47,735 nt of DNA from Acidimicrobiaceae bacterium (GCA_003133325.1 PKXA01000007.1:1-47735), one strand, 5' to 3'; counted from the stretch's first letter, positions 1-8,355 are shown. Notes: generated by a model not told the origin, from the sequence alone. Program-made: numbers and translations.

Positions 1-12
1 GGGATGAAATTA

Positions 13-23
13 GGGATTTTCCC
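13..23. promoter_or_regulatory. GGGATTTTCCC palindrome, copy A
   Basis: TTAGGGATTTTCCCA contains an 11-bp inverted repeat. Its reverse complement, GGGAAAATCCC, occurs again at 2104-2114, and a related half-conserved site is at 812-827. Copies A and C flank the DUF6933-like/ATPase pair. An operator role is inference. Confidence 0.35.
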
Positions 24-122
24 ACCCGATCCTGGCGCGATGCGCCGCCCACGACTTACAGGCTGGGAGAAACCCTGGATGATCGTGAGCATCTGATCAT
101 GTCGCTTGCACGCATCGTGGGC

Positions 123-617
123 TTATCTTGACTTCTGTTCGACCAGCGTCAACAGTTCCTCTCTCGGTGTTCTTGAGCCACCCCGAAGTGGCCCCGCCAG
201 GAGGTCGCACTGCCACAGCGAAAGCTGCAAGAGGTTGTCGTCGTAACGCTCGCGTACGTACTCGAGTTCAAATTCGAAACGATTCATCACGCCGAGGACT
301 TGGCGATTGGCGGTCTTAGCGTAGGAGCCTTCGTTCATGGCCCAACGCTCAGTGGCGATGAATGACGGGTTGATGCAGAGAATCTCGAGCATGACGCGAA
401 GGTTCTCTGGGAAACGTTCCAACAGTGTTGTCGCGGGTGCGAGTGGAACCAGCAGCGGCAGCAGCGTTTGCTCGTTGACAAAGAGTGCGACCTGCGGTCG
501 CCAGAAGATGGCCGTGGCGTACCAATTCCCGAGTGACGTGGTGGGGGTTTCGACGGCGGGGGCGAAGGGTCCTTTCACACGTGTGAGGAGTTTCTTCGTC
601 GCGTGAATGGTGTACAT
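123..617 (-). CDS. DUF6933-like protein of unknown function
   Basis: The 164-residue product opens with MYTIHATKKLL and contains GNWYATAIFWRPQVALFVNE followed by TLLPLLVPLAPATTLLERF. This pattern matches my memory of the small conserved family DUF6933, whose function is unknown. No signal peptide or membrane segment is visible. The ATG lies about 240 bp from the divergent ATPase gene, so the two may share a regulatory region. The Shine-Dalgarno sequence is weak (GAAG, about 4 nt before the ATG). The family assignment is from memory of the motif; coding status is well supported by the coherent protein. Confidence 0.75.
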   Translation of the reverse strand: MYTIHATKKLLTRVKGPFAPAVETPTTSLGNWYATAIFWRPQVALFVNEQTLLPLLVPLAPATTLLERFPENLRVMLEILCINPSFIATERWAMNEGSYAKTANRQVLGVMNRFEFELEYVRERYDDNLLQLSLWQCDLLAGPLRGGSRTPREELLTLVEQKSR

Positions 618-811
618 GGTGCTTCAAGTTTGCACCATCTTGGGATAAAACAATCCGCAAAGCGAGGATCCAAAAACAAGCAAACTTTGCGTTTCCTACC
701 TCGGCTAGCCAGCGCGAGTCGTTGGGGGACCCTTCAGACCAACTGCCGGCTCCGAAGGATCGCTGTCGAGTTTTAGACAACAGAGGTTGGTCGGGGATTG
801 AGTAGTCTTAT

Positions 812-827
812 ATAGGGAATCCGCTAT
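812..827. promoter_or_regulatory. Candidate operator upstream of the ATPase gene, copy B
   Basis: ATAGGGAATCCGCTAT is an imperfect palindrome (12 of 16 positions symmetric) 29 bp before the GTG of the ATPase gene, in AT-rich sequence that could hold its promoter. With gaps it aligns to the site at 2101-2120: both share ATAGGGAA, then TCC, then TATT. A binding site for the ATPase or another regulator is possible but unproven. Confidence 0.35.
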
Positions 828-856
828 TAATGGGTATATTGAGGTAGATTCAGGAA

Positions 857-2029
857 GTGAACCCGGTTGACAACCCCTACAGCCCGGGCGCGGGTTCCCG
901 ACCACCGGCGCTGGTTGGCAGGGATCGCGAGATCGATGCTATGGACGTCGCTCTGCAGCGGCTGTTACTGGGTCGAGACGGTCGCAGTCAGATGCTGACG
1001 GGTCTCCGCGGAGTGGGCAAGACGGTTCTCCTGGTCGAATTTGAGACTCTGGCCGAGAGTCGAGGGTACTTTCATGAACACATTGAGGTATCCGAAGATG
1101 GAGTGCTCGCTCCGGAACTGGTGGGAGCGTTCCGGCGGGTGCTGCTTGCCATGGACGCAAAGCGCCGCATCGGAGAGCGCGTTCGAAGAGCGCTCGGCAT
1201 ACTCAAAGCCTTCAGCTTGAAACTACCCGACGGCCTCGAAATCAGCATCGACGTCGACGCCGTTGCGGGTCCTGCCGATTCGGGGAATCTCTCGAGTGAC
1301 CTGGCGGCACTCTTCGTCGAGGTGGGCGAGGTTGCTCGAGCGTACGAGACGGGAGTACTGATCACCATTGACGAACTCCACTACGTGGACTACGCGACGC
1401 TGACCGCATTGATCACCGGGCTCCACCGTGCATCACAGCTCAACCTTCCGATCACCGTGGCGGGGGCCGGGCTTCCTTCACTGGCTGCGCTCACCGGTGA
1501 CGTGAAGACCTACGCCGAACGTCTTTTCGAGTTCTCGACCATTGGTTCATTGAACGATGAGTTGGCGGGTTCAGCCCTAACGATTCCGGCGCTCGATGAG
1601 GGTGTCACGTGGGAAGAAGACGCGCTCACTCGAACCCGAGAGGCGAGCAGGGGCTTTCCCTATTTCATCCAGGAGTTCGGGAAGGCAGCATGGAACCTTG
1701 CCGACGGACCGGACCGCATCACGTTCGACGACGTCGAACGGAGTATGCCACTGGCCATCGCTCAACTCGACGACGGGTTCTTCCGCGTTCGGATCGGCAA
1801 GACCAATGACTCCGAGCGCGCATACTTGCGGGCGATGGCCGAACTGGGTCGGGGCCCGGTGAACTCTGCGGACGTCGCCAAAATCCTTGGCAAGACCACA
1901 AATGCACTAGGTCCGACGCGCGACGCTTTGATTCGGCGGGCCATGTGCTTCTCGCCCAGAAGGGGCCTCATAGAATTCACGGTTCCATTGTTCGACGAAT
2001 ACATGATTCGTCTTATGCCCCAAGTTTGA
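857..2029 (+). CDS. Orphan AAA ATPase with C-terminal winged helix
   Basis: This 390-residue P-loop ATPase has Walker A GLRGVGKT (residues 49-56) and Walker B LITIDE (Asp172, Glu173). The C-terminal part (about 310-385), which includes RAYLRAMAELGRGPVNSADV, resembles the winged-helix domain of Cdc6/Orc-like AAA_16 proteins. The N-terminal VGRDREIDAM segment is the usual lead-in of this family. Such single-gene ATPases are frequent in actinobacteria and archaea, and their physiological role is mostly unknown. The GTG start follows CAGGAA closely. It is not part of a visible operon. There is no partner toxin or nuclease next to it, so a defence role is not supported here. Confidence 0.85.
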   Translation: MNPVDNPYSPGAGSRPPALVGRDREIDAMDVALQRLLLGRDGRSQMLTGLRGVGKTVLLVEFETLAESRGYFHEHIEVSEDGVLAPELVGAFRRVLLAMDAKRRIGERVRRALGILKAFSLKLPDGLEISIDVDAVAGPADSGNLSSDLAALFVEVGEVARAYETGVLITIDELHYVDYATLTALITGLHRASQLNLPITVAGAGLPSLAALTGDVKTYAERLFEFSTIGSLNDELAGSALTIPALDEGVTWEEDALTRTREASRGFPYFIQEFGKAAWNLADGPDRITFDDVERSMPLAIAQLDDGFFRVRIGKTNDSERAYLRAMAELGRGPVNSADVAKILGKTTNALGPTRDALIRRAMCFSPRRGLIEFTVPLFDEYMIRLMPQV

Positions 2030-2551
2030 GACATCCCTCGAGGCAGCGCTGATGAGCGAGTTTGAATCTCTAAGAGCTGAATATGTCTGTATACGCCTAA
2101 ATAGGGAAAATCCCGTATTGGAACGATTCGAGGATTGGTGCCGGTGGGTGGTCGGAACGATCGTGATTGCTTTTCTTGTGAAAGTACTCGCTGATGAGCT
2201 CGCGTGACTCACCAAGAGATTCGGTCCCGGCGGCACTGATTGAGGGGGTCGAGACAGGTCCGTGAGATCATACGCGGATTCTTGAGCGAGCGAAATCGTT
2301 TAGCGTGCGGGTTCACGTCGGGCCTCCGACACCTATCAGAACTTCAGTGGCTCGAGCCAGCGGATGCTGGAAGATCTATTGCTCGAGCCCGATGTCACAA
2401 CGAACATCCGTTCAAGAGATATTCAAGGATCGAACTGGGTGCAGCTTCGCACAGATTGCATCTCATAAAGCCAGCGGGCATGGCCATCATCTTGATGCGA
2501 GGCGCAATCCTAAGAAGTCACGTGACCCGATATCGACACAGCCTCACCCCT
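2030..2551. other. Long leader or intergenic region before diguanylate cyclase
   Basis: Apart from palindrome copy C I see no gene in this stretch. The cyclase reading frame stays open back to a TTG at 2240. The 104 residues this would add look unlike a domain, and their codon use resembles non-coding sequence, so I treat them as untranslated. Confidence 0.4.
2104..2114. promoter_or_regulatory. GGGAAAATCCC palindrome, copy C
   Basis: ATAGGGAAAATCCCGTATT lies 75 bp after the ATPase stop and well before the diguanylate cyclase gene. It contains a perfect 11-bp palindrome identical to the reverse complement of the one at 13-23. It may be an operator or the remnant of another promoter of the type seen before the ATPase gene. 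Confidence 0.35.
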
Positions 2552-3529
2552 ATGACACTATTGGTGCTCGTGAGAGTCAACCTGAACGATCGTCTTGAAG
2601 CGCTACTCTTCGAACCGTTTAAGGTCATTGGGATCTTCCGGATGGCGGCGGTAGGCGCAATACTCATGTCGCTGCCTTTCTCGCACTATTCGCACCGCTC
2701 ACTCGCAGTCCTGCTCATTGCCGCCGGAGTTGCCACGATAGTGACATGCGTCGAGTTCATGATCATTGACCGGCTTCCCGTTTGGAGCATCCACATCGAT
2801 ATCCTCGTTGGAGTTGTGTTCGTCAGTGTGCTCGCCGCAGTCGGGCCGAGTGCTCACGTCAACTTCGCTGTGCTCTACATTTGGATCGCCTTCTTCGCCG
2901 CGCTCAACTTCCGGCCGATCGTCGCATCGCTCCACATCGCCGGCGTCGGAGTGGCGTACGCGGTCGTGCTGGCCGTCGGTTCCGATGTACCTAACCCGGC
3001 AACGGACTGGATGGCAATGTTCGGCACGGCGACGATGTTGAGTGCCGTCGCCTACGGTCTCATGCGCGTGCTTCGCAGAACTAGTCGTGAGGACCCACTG
3101 ACCCGCATGGCAAACCGACGGTCCTGGGACGAGCGCACCGACGAAGAACTGGAGAGGGCCCGACGGAACAAGACACCTTTGTCGATCGCCGTCATCGATA
3201 TCGATGACTTCAAAGCAGTGAACGACCGTGAGGGTCATCAAGCGGGAGACCGACTCCTTCGCAAGTTCGCCGACGAGTGGGGCGGCACCATTCGCGGGAG
3301 TGGCGACTTCATGGCGCGCCTCGGCGGCGACGAGTTTGGACTGTTGGCACCCGGCTCAGACGACATCGGTATCCGACGGGTAGTCGAGCGGCTCGATGCA
3401 ATTTCGCTAAACGGGGTTTCGTGCTCGATCGGCGTCGCAACCTGGAATGGGACGGAGACAGTTGCGGACCTTTTCCGGCGAGCCGACGAGGCGATGTACC
3501 AGATCAAACGCGAACGGCGGGCGGGCTGA
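2552..3529 (+). CDS. Membrane-bound diguanylate cyclase (GGDEF)
   Basis: The protein makes the second messenger c-di-GMP from two GTP. Six hydrophobic segments fill about residues 25-180, starting near VIGIFRMAAVGAILM and ending near TATMLSAVAYGLM. A GGDEF domain follows, with DPLTRMANRR, IDIDDFKAVND, and the active-site loop LGGDEFG at residues 258-262. The Asp five residues before GGDEF is present, but the Arg of the RxxD product-inhibition site is displaced by one position (RGSGD), so feedback inhibition may be weak. The start is uncertain: ATG 2552 lacks a clear ribosome site, other in-frame starts are TTG 2240 and ATG 2480, and the conserved part begins near NLNDRLEALLFEPF. There is no signal-input domain other than the membrane region. 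Confidence 0.8.
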   Translation: MTLLVLVRVNLNDRLEALLFEPFKVIGIFRMAAVGAILMSLPFSHYSHRSLAVLLIAAGVATIVTCVEFMIIDRLPVWSIHIDILVGVVFVSVLAAVGPSAHVNFAVLYIWIAFFAALNFRPIVASLHIAGVGVAYAVVLAVGSDVPNPATDWMAMFGTATMLSAVAYGLMRVLRRTSREDPLTRMANRRSWDERTDEELERARRNKTPLSIAVIDIDDFKAVNDREGHQAGDRLLRKFADEWGGTIRGSGDFMARLGGDEFGLLAPGSDDIGIRRVVERLDAISLNGVSCSIGVATWNGTETVADLFRRADEAMYQIKRERRAG

Positions 3530-3978
3530 TCTCCTGACCCTCTGTGCCAGCTGACTAATGGGAGAGGCCCGGTCATAGGAAGCACTCAGCAGTGTGAACT
3601 AGCAGCAGTTCACACCCAGTGCATTATGGCATTCCTAATGGGTCTGGAGAGCATCGCTTTGTGGGGTGATGCTTCTCTGAGCCGGCGACACCAACCCGCA
3701 CGCGATGATTGGTATTCAGAAAATCCCACTCTTTATCCCGTTGCCAATCCGACCACCGGACGAATCCGACACCACCGGACTGTTCAGCCCTACCAGTCAG
3801 GACAGGTCCATTCAGGAGTCAATCCTCCGCAATGCGCCACCTGACGAGGCCATGCAGTTGGCGTGTACAGAGACATGGGGCATGCTCCGTCACGAGCCAA
3901 TCTGAGGAGCACCGTCGCCACGACTGAGGAGTACTCGTTCCACTGAAGGGTTCAGTGCAGGGTGACAGTGCCAGCCCT
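3530..3978. other. Convergent intergenic region between two c-di-GMP genes
   Basis: This 449-bp stretch lies between the 3' ends of the GGDEF and PAS-GGDEF-EAL genes. Short reading frames in it have no recognisable product. The one structured element is the hairpin at 3592-3615. Confidence 0.5.
3592..3615. terminator. Perfect 9-bp hairpin downstream of diguanylate cyclase
   Basis: GTGTGAACT and AGTTCACAC are exact reverse complements separated by six bases, 62 bp after the cyclase stop. There is no T-run on either side, so it may be a non-canonical terminator or a 3'-end stabilising stem rather than a classical intrinsic terminator. Confidence 0.4.
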
Positions 3979-6108
3979 CTACCCCCAGTTAGCTGGCACC
4001 CGATCTAACATGCCCGCCACCTCGTCGGCCGGCACGGCGGGTGAGAAGAGGTAGCCCTGGCTGAACTCACAGCGCAGGAGGCGCAGGCGCTCGAGTTGGG
4101 CGGGCGTCTCGATCCCCTCGGCGAGCATGGTCATGTCGAGTTTGTGGCCGAGCGAGATGATCGTCTCGAGCAGTGTGTCGTTGCGGGCACTCTCCTGGGG
4201 TGGGCTCACGAAGGACTGGTCAATCTTGATGATCCTCGGGTGCAGCAGTGCGAGGTAGGAGAGTGAGGAGTACCCGGTGCCGAAGTCGTCGAGCGCGACG
4301 CCAATCCCAAGACGACTGAGGTGTTCAATCACGCGCAATGTCTCAGCGACGTCGAGCAGCGTCACGCTCTCGGTGATCTCTAGGATGAGGCGCTCGGGGG
4401 GAAGTCCGCTCGTTCCTAAGACCTCCTCGATCATCGACACGAGGCCCGGATCGTGGAACTGGTGCGCCGAGAGGTTGACCGTGACGTAGGGCAACGCGAC
4501 CCGACTACCTGCGCGCTCCCAGGAACTGGCCGCGCTGACGGCCTCGCGCAACGCGAAGGCACCGAGCTCCAAGATGAGTTCGCTCATTTCGGCTAATGGT
4601 ATGAACACGTTGGGGGGCACCCATCCCCGATCAGGGTGCTGCCAGCGCATCAACGCCTCGAAGCCAACCACTTCGGTCGTGATGAGATTGACAATGGGCT
4701 GGTAGTGCATCGAAATCCCACCGGCTTGGAGAGCCTGGCGCAACTCTTGCAAGAGCGCGAAGCGGCTGGTCGCCTGCTTGCGCATTGCGGGAGTAAAGAC
4801 GACATGATGGCCCTTGCCCTCACGCTTGGCCTCGTACATCGCCACGTCGGCGTCTTGGATGAATTCGGCATCGTCGGTGCTCGTTGCGTCACGGACCACG
4901 ACCCCGATGCTCGCGTGCTGTGCGAGGTGCGCTCCATCGATAGAAAACGGCTCGGCGAGCGCACCTAGAAGACGTTTGGCCACCTCCTCGGCCTGAGAGG
5001 TGGAGGTCAGTCCCTCGGCCAAGTAGAGGAATTCATCGCCCCCGAAGCGACACAGCGTGTCCGAGGAACGAGTCACCTGTTCGAAGCGTCGCGCGATCGC
5101 CACGAGCAACTTATCGCCGACGAGGTGGCCCAGAGTATCGTTCACCCCCTTGAAGTCATCGAGGTCCACCAACAACACGGCGTTCAGTCCGCCTTGGCGA
5201 TCGACCCTCGCGTGCGCCTGGGAGAGTTGGTCCTCAAAGAACAGTCGGTTGGCGAGTCCCGTGAGCGGGTCGTGCAGCGCCTGGTGGGAGAGCTGGGCGG
5301 TGAGCGCACGCTCCTCGGTGATGTCGCGCTGGGAGATGACGAAGTAGAGCGTCTTCCCCGCGGCGTCACGGGCCGGGGACTTGGACACCTCGACGACGAC
5401 CACTCGCCCGTCCTTGTGGACGTAGCGCTTGGCATAGCTCACCTGATCGGCCTCGCCGGAGGTCACACGGCGGTGAGCTTCTTCGGACATTTCGAGATCC
5501 TCGGGATAGGTGAATGGCGTCGAGTCGTGCCCGAGTAGTTCCTCTCTGGTGCGTCCGACCATTAGACAGAAGGCGTCGTTGACTACCAGAATCTTGTCTT
5601 CGAAATCGGTGAAGACCATGCCGGCCATGTTGTTCTCGAAGGCGAGGCGAAAGCGCTGCTCGCTCTCCGAGAGCGCCTCGGCAGCGGCCAGCGCATGTCG
5701 CTCGAACTCGGTGCGAACTTGCTCCGCTGCTCTCCGGACGCTGTCGTCGCGGATCATCGCTACAACCCACTCCTTGCCGTCAAGGCCGAGGGGCGAAAGG
5801 GCGACGTCGATCGCGAGTTCGTTGCCGTCGCGGCACAAGAGCGTGAGATCCAGGCCGGAACCCATCTCTCGCGCGCTCGGCTCCCGCGCGTACTCGCTGC
5901 GATGTGCGACATGCTCACCTCGTCCTCGCGACGGCACGAGCACCTCAACGGCCTGACCAACGAGTTCGTCGCACGTGTAGCCGGTTAGGACCGCGAGACG
6001 CTCGTTCGCGTAACGAATTACACCGTGCTCGTCGACGAAGGCAACCCCGTCGGGCAGCACTTCGAGTAAGTGGTTCCATGAGAGGGGATAATCTGCCAAG
6101 TAGCTCAA
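3979..6108 (-). CDS. PAS-PAS-GGDEF-EAL c-di-GMP turnover protein
   Basis: This is a 709-residue soluble sensor protein. PAS 1 spans about residues 8-120 and PAS 2 about 148-265 (AFENNMAGMVFTDFEDKIL). The GGDEF domain is about 275-440 and the EAL domain about 450-700. The cyclase loop FGGDEF (residues 355-360) is intact and preceded by a textbook inhibitory site, RSSD (347-350). The EAL domain has EALMRWQHP (EAL at 484-486), DDFGTGYSS and EGIET, the residues expected of an active phosphodiesterase. Both activities may therefore be possible, tuned by the PAS sensors. No membrane segment or obvious haem motif is seen. Translation appears to begin at TTG 6108, behind a GGAGG-rich stretch. The gene faces the membrane cyclase tail to tail. 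Confidence 0.93.
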   Translation of the reverse strand: MSYLADYPLSWNHLLEVLPDGVAFVDEHGVIRYANERLAVLTGYTCDELVGQAVEVLVPSRGRGEHVAHRSEYAREPSAREMGSGLDLTLLCRDGNELAIDVALSPLGLDGKEWVVAMIRDDSVRRAAEQVRTEFERHALAAAEALSESEQRFRLAFENNMAGMVFTDFEDKILVVNDAFCLMVGRTREELLGHDSTPFTYPEDLEMSEEAHRRVTSGEADQVSYAKRYVHKDGRVVVVEVSKSPARDAAGKTLYFVISQRDITEERALTAQLSHQALHDPLTGLANRLFFEDQLSQAHARVDRQGGLNAVLLVDLDDFKGVNDTLGHLVGDKLLVAIARRFEQVTRSSDTLCRFGGDEFLYLAEGLTSTSQAEEVAKRLLGALAEPFSIDGAHLAQHASIGVVVRDATSTDDAEFIQDADVAMYEAKREGKGHHVVFTPAMRKQATSRFALLQELRQALQAGGISMHYQPIVNLITTEVVGFEALMRWQHPDRGWVPPNVFIPLAEMSELILELGAFALREAVSAASSWERAGSRVALPYVTVNLSAHQFHDPGLVSMIEEVLGTSGLPPERLILEITESVTLLDVAETLRVIEHLSRLGIGVALDDFGTGYSSLSYLALLHPRIIKIDQSFVSPPQESARNDTLLETIISLGHKLDMTMLAEGIETPAQLERLRLLRCEFSQGYLFSPAVPADEVAGMLDRVPANWG

Positions 6109-6291
6109 GATGCGCTCGCCTCCCTCCGACTTGCTGAACTAGCGAAATGCAAGGTGTACCACGCATACTGACACAGGAACAAAACCGTGCCCATGGCAGG
6201 GAATTGTGGGCGTGATAACCATCAAAGTCGGGGCTGCTGCTGACGGTTTAGGTCTCAGTTTGGGTTTAAGGGTTCTGAGTCGACGCAAACA

Positions 6292-6966
6292 TCAATTGAT
6301 CTCCACCCATATGAGCTTGGCGGCGTCACTCGTGAGCGTCAGCGGTCTTCCGCCGACCACGACTTCGACCTCGTGAGCTTCGAGATTCATCCGGGACACC
6401 GTCACTTCACTTCCTTCTTTGATTGCGTGTTCGGCGAGTGTGGATAAGAGCATGCGAGCCTCGTGCTCGGCAACTTCAGAGATTCGGCGAATGGTCGCCG
6501 GCGTGCGAGGTTCCAGATCGGCCAGAGCAACGAGCTGGCCGTAAGGTGCTTTCCTCCCCGGAATGACGTTGCCGTGAGGACAGGTGGCGGGTGATCCCAT
6601 CGACAGATCGATCTGAGTCACAATGGCGTCGGACATCGCGGAGGAAATTCGATCGGCCTCTTCGTCGGCCGTCGCCCAGTCAAAATTGAGCACATCCGTG
6701 AGCCACCGCTCCAGGACTCGGTGACGCCAAATGAGCTGCGTGGCCACCTCATTGCCTCGAGTGGTCAGCGTGACACTTCGGTCTGGCGCAATGGAGACCC
6801 AGCCGTCGCGCTTCAGGCGCTGCAGGGCGTCGCTCACGGTGGGGGCGCTGACGTCAAGCCAATACGCGAGCCTGCCGGGCCGCGCCGTCTCTCGCTCGCC
6901 TTCAATGCAGTAGATCGCCTGCAGATACCGGTCGGTGGTCGTCGTATGAGTAGGGGCTTTGCTCAT
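6292..6966 (-). CDS. DtxR/MntR-family metal-responsive repressor, atypical ligands
   Basis: The 224-residue protein has an N-terminal winged helix (about 10-72; LDVSAPTVSDALQRLKRDGW is the recognition region), the dimerisation domain, and a C-terminal FeoA/SH3-like domain (about 145-222). It begins TTDRYLQAIY, as family members do, and has CPHGNVIPG. His82 and Glu86 of the ancillary metal site are conserved. The primary-site motif, usually EADRLEHAVS-like, reads EADRISSAMS (residues 103-112), so the usual Glu and His are Ser108 and Ser109. The start is ATG behind GAAGGA. It is divergent from the Nramp-like gene and is the natural candidate to bind the operator at 7071-7101. Confidence 0.88.
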   Translation of the reverse strand: MSKAPTHTTTTDRYLQAIYCIEGERETARPGRLAYWLDVSAPTVSDALQRLKRDGWVSIAPDRSVTLTTRGNEVATQLIWRHRVLERWLTDVLNFDWATADEEADRISSAMSDAIVTQIDLSMGSPATCPHGNVIPGRKAPYGQLVALADLEPRTPATIRRISEVAEHEARMLLSTLAEHAIKEGSEVTVSRMNLEAHEVEVVVGGRPLTLTSDAAKLIWVEIN

Positions 6967-7059
6967 CTACGTCCTTCCCCAATGACGCGATGGTCATCGT
7001 TGGTCTTAACTGCGGAGTGTGCTGCGCTGTTAGCCACGATGGAAGTCATTGGATCACGG

Positions 7060-7089
7060 TTGTTGTGATTCTTCACTTCGGTTAGCCTA
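7060..7089 (+). promoter_or_regulatory. Candidate promoter of the Nramp-like gene
   Basis: TTGTTG (7060-7065) and TAGCCT (7084-7089) are 18 bp apart and could be -35 and -10 boxes. They would place the transcript start at or near GTG 7096, giving a leaderless mRNA. No Shine-Dalgarno sequence precedes that GTG. The boxes are weak matches, so this is tentative. Confidence 0.3.
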
Positions 7090-7101
7090 ACCTAAGTGAA
7101 G
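7071..7101. promoter_or_regulatory. IdeR/DtxR-type operator overlapping the Nramp-like start codon
   Basis: A 31-bp inverted repeat has 15-base arms around C7086 with one mismatched pair (C79 against T93). Its core, TTCGGTTAGCCTAACCTAA (7077-7095), matches the known IdeR/DtxR consensus TTAGGTTAGSCTAACCTAA at 18 of 19 positions. It covers the presumed -10 region and runs through the GTG start at 7096, so a bound repressor would block both initiation of transcription and promoter clearance. The divergent DtxR-family gene begins about 105 bp away. Confidence 0.85.
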
Positions 7102-8355
7102 AGACCCCAAGACACCCGTGCTCGTGGCCGCCGGTTGCTCCTCATTGGCCTGTTCGTGGTGTGGGGCCCCGGCCTCGTGGTCATGCTCGCCGATACCGAC
7201 GTGGGTAGCCTCGTCACCGCGGCGCAGTCCGGTACGCAGTTCGGCTACCGGATGATCCTGCCGCAGGTCATCCTCATGCCGATCCTCTACTTCGTCCAGG
7301 AGATGACCATCCGGCTCGGCATTGCCACTGGTAAGGGACATGGCGCTCTCATCCGCGAGCGTTTCGGAAGGCGATGGGCGCTACTGTCCGCGTTCACGCT
7401 GTTCGCCAGCGCAATTGGCGCGCTGCTCACGGAGTTCGCCGGCGTCGCTGGCATAGGCGAGCTCTTTGGGATCCCCCGAACGCTCACCGTCCCCGTGGTT
7501 GCGGTGTTTCTCATCGGGATAGCGATGACCGGCAGCTACCGGAGGGCCGAACGAATCGGCATTGCCTTCGGTCTGGCCGAACTGGTCTTCATTCCTGCGA
7601 TGATCATGGCGCACCCGAGCCTGCACGCCATCGGTCACGGCCTCACGCAGCTTCCCTTGCACAACCGTTCGTACGTTCTCCTCCTGGCGGCAAATGTCGG
7701 CGCGGTGATCATGCCGTGGATGATCTTCTACCAGCAGGGGGCAGTGATCGACAAGGGACTCAGCCACCGCCACATCAGAGCTGAACGTCGGGACACCGCA
7801 TTCGGCTCAGTCCTCACCCAGGTGATCATGATCGTCATGGTCCTCACCTTCGCTGCCACCGTCGGCCTGACTCACCCCGGAGCCACCCTCAACACGGTGG
7901 GACAGATGTCCTTGGCGTTACGGCCCTTTCTCGGTACGGTGGGCGCCAAGGTCCTCCTGGGGGTAGCAGTGCTCGGTGCGGCGCTCGTGGCGGCGCTCGT
8001 GGCGTCACTGGCCGGGGCGTGGGGAATCTCGGAGGTCTTCGGATGGACCCACACGCTGAACGAACGACCGAATCGGCAGACGGCCAAGTTCTACACCACG
8101 TACGCACTGGCCCACGTGCTCGGAGCCGTGGTCGTGCTGCTTAGTGTCAGTCTCGTCAGTCTCGTCATCGATGTCGAGGTGATGAACGCGTTGCTGCTCC
8201 CGATCGTTCTCGGCTTCCTTCTCGCACTCGAAGCCAAGGCCCTGCCCGACGAGTATCGGATGCACGGCCTGTACCGGGTGGTCGCCACGGTGCTCTGTCT
8301 CGTCGTCATCGGCTTCGGACTCTACATTGCCCCCGCGAGCCTCGGATGGATTTGA
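7096..8355 (+). CDS. Nramp-family divalent metal transporter, variant binding motif
   Basis: This 419-residue polytopic membrane protein of the Nramp (SLC11) fold has about 11 hydrophobic segments. TM1 has GPGLVVMLADTDVGS (residues 24-38): the metal-binding DPGN of classical Nramps is replaced by DVGS, keeping Asp35 but losing Pro and Asn. In TM6 the usual MPH reads MPW (206-208), keeping the metal-contacting Met. The first TM starts soon after GTG 7096, leaving no room for a much later start. An IdeR-type box sits on this start, implying metal-dependent repression and a role in Fe2+ or Mn2+ import; Mg2+ cannot be excluded because Nramp-related Mg2+ transporters also deviate at these positions. 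Confidence 0.9.
   Translation: MKRPQDTRARGRRLLLIGLFVVWGPGLVVMLADTDVGSLVTAAQSGTQFGYRMILPQVILMPILYFVQEMTIRLGIATGKGHGALIRERFGRRWALLSAFTLFASAIGALLTEFAGVAGIGELFGIPRTLTVPVVAVFLIGIAMTGSYRRAERIGIAFGLAELVFIPAMIMAHPSLHAIGHGLTQLPLHNRSYVLLLAANVGAVIMPWMIFYQQGAVIDKGLSHRHIRAERRDTAFGSVLTQVIMIVMVLTFAATVGLTHPGATLNTVGQMSLALRPFLGTVGAKVLLGVAVLGAALVAALVASLAGAWGISEVFGWTHTLNERPNRQTAKFYTTYALAHVLGAVVVLLSVSLVSLVIDVEVMNALLLPIVLGFLLALEAKALPDEYRMHGLYRVVATVLCLVVIGFGLYIAPASLGWI

Noticed and set aside
857-2029. ATPase as a replication initiator or defence gene
   Set aside because: Cdc6-like AAA_16 proteins are common orphans; there is no origin-like repeat array and no partner nuclease or toxin nearby.
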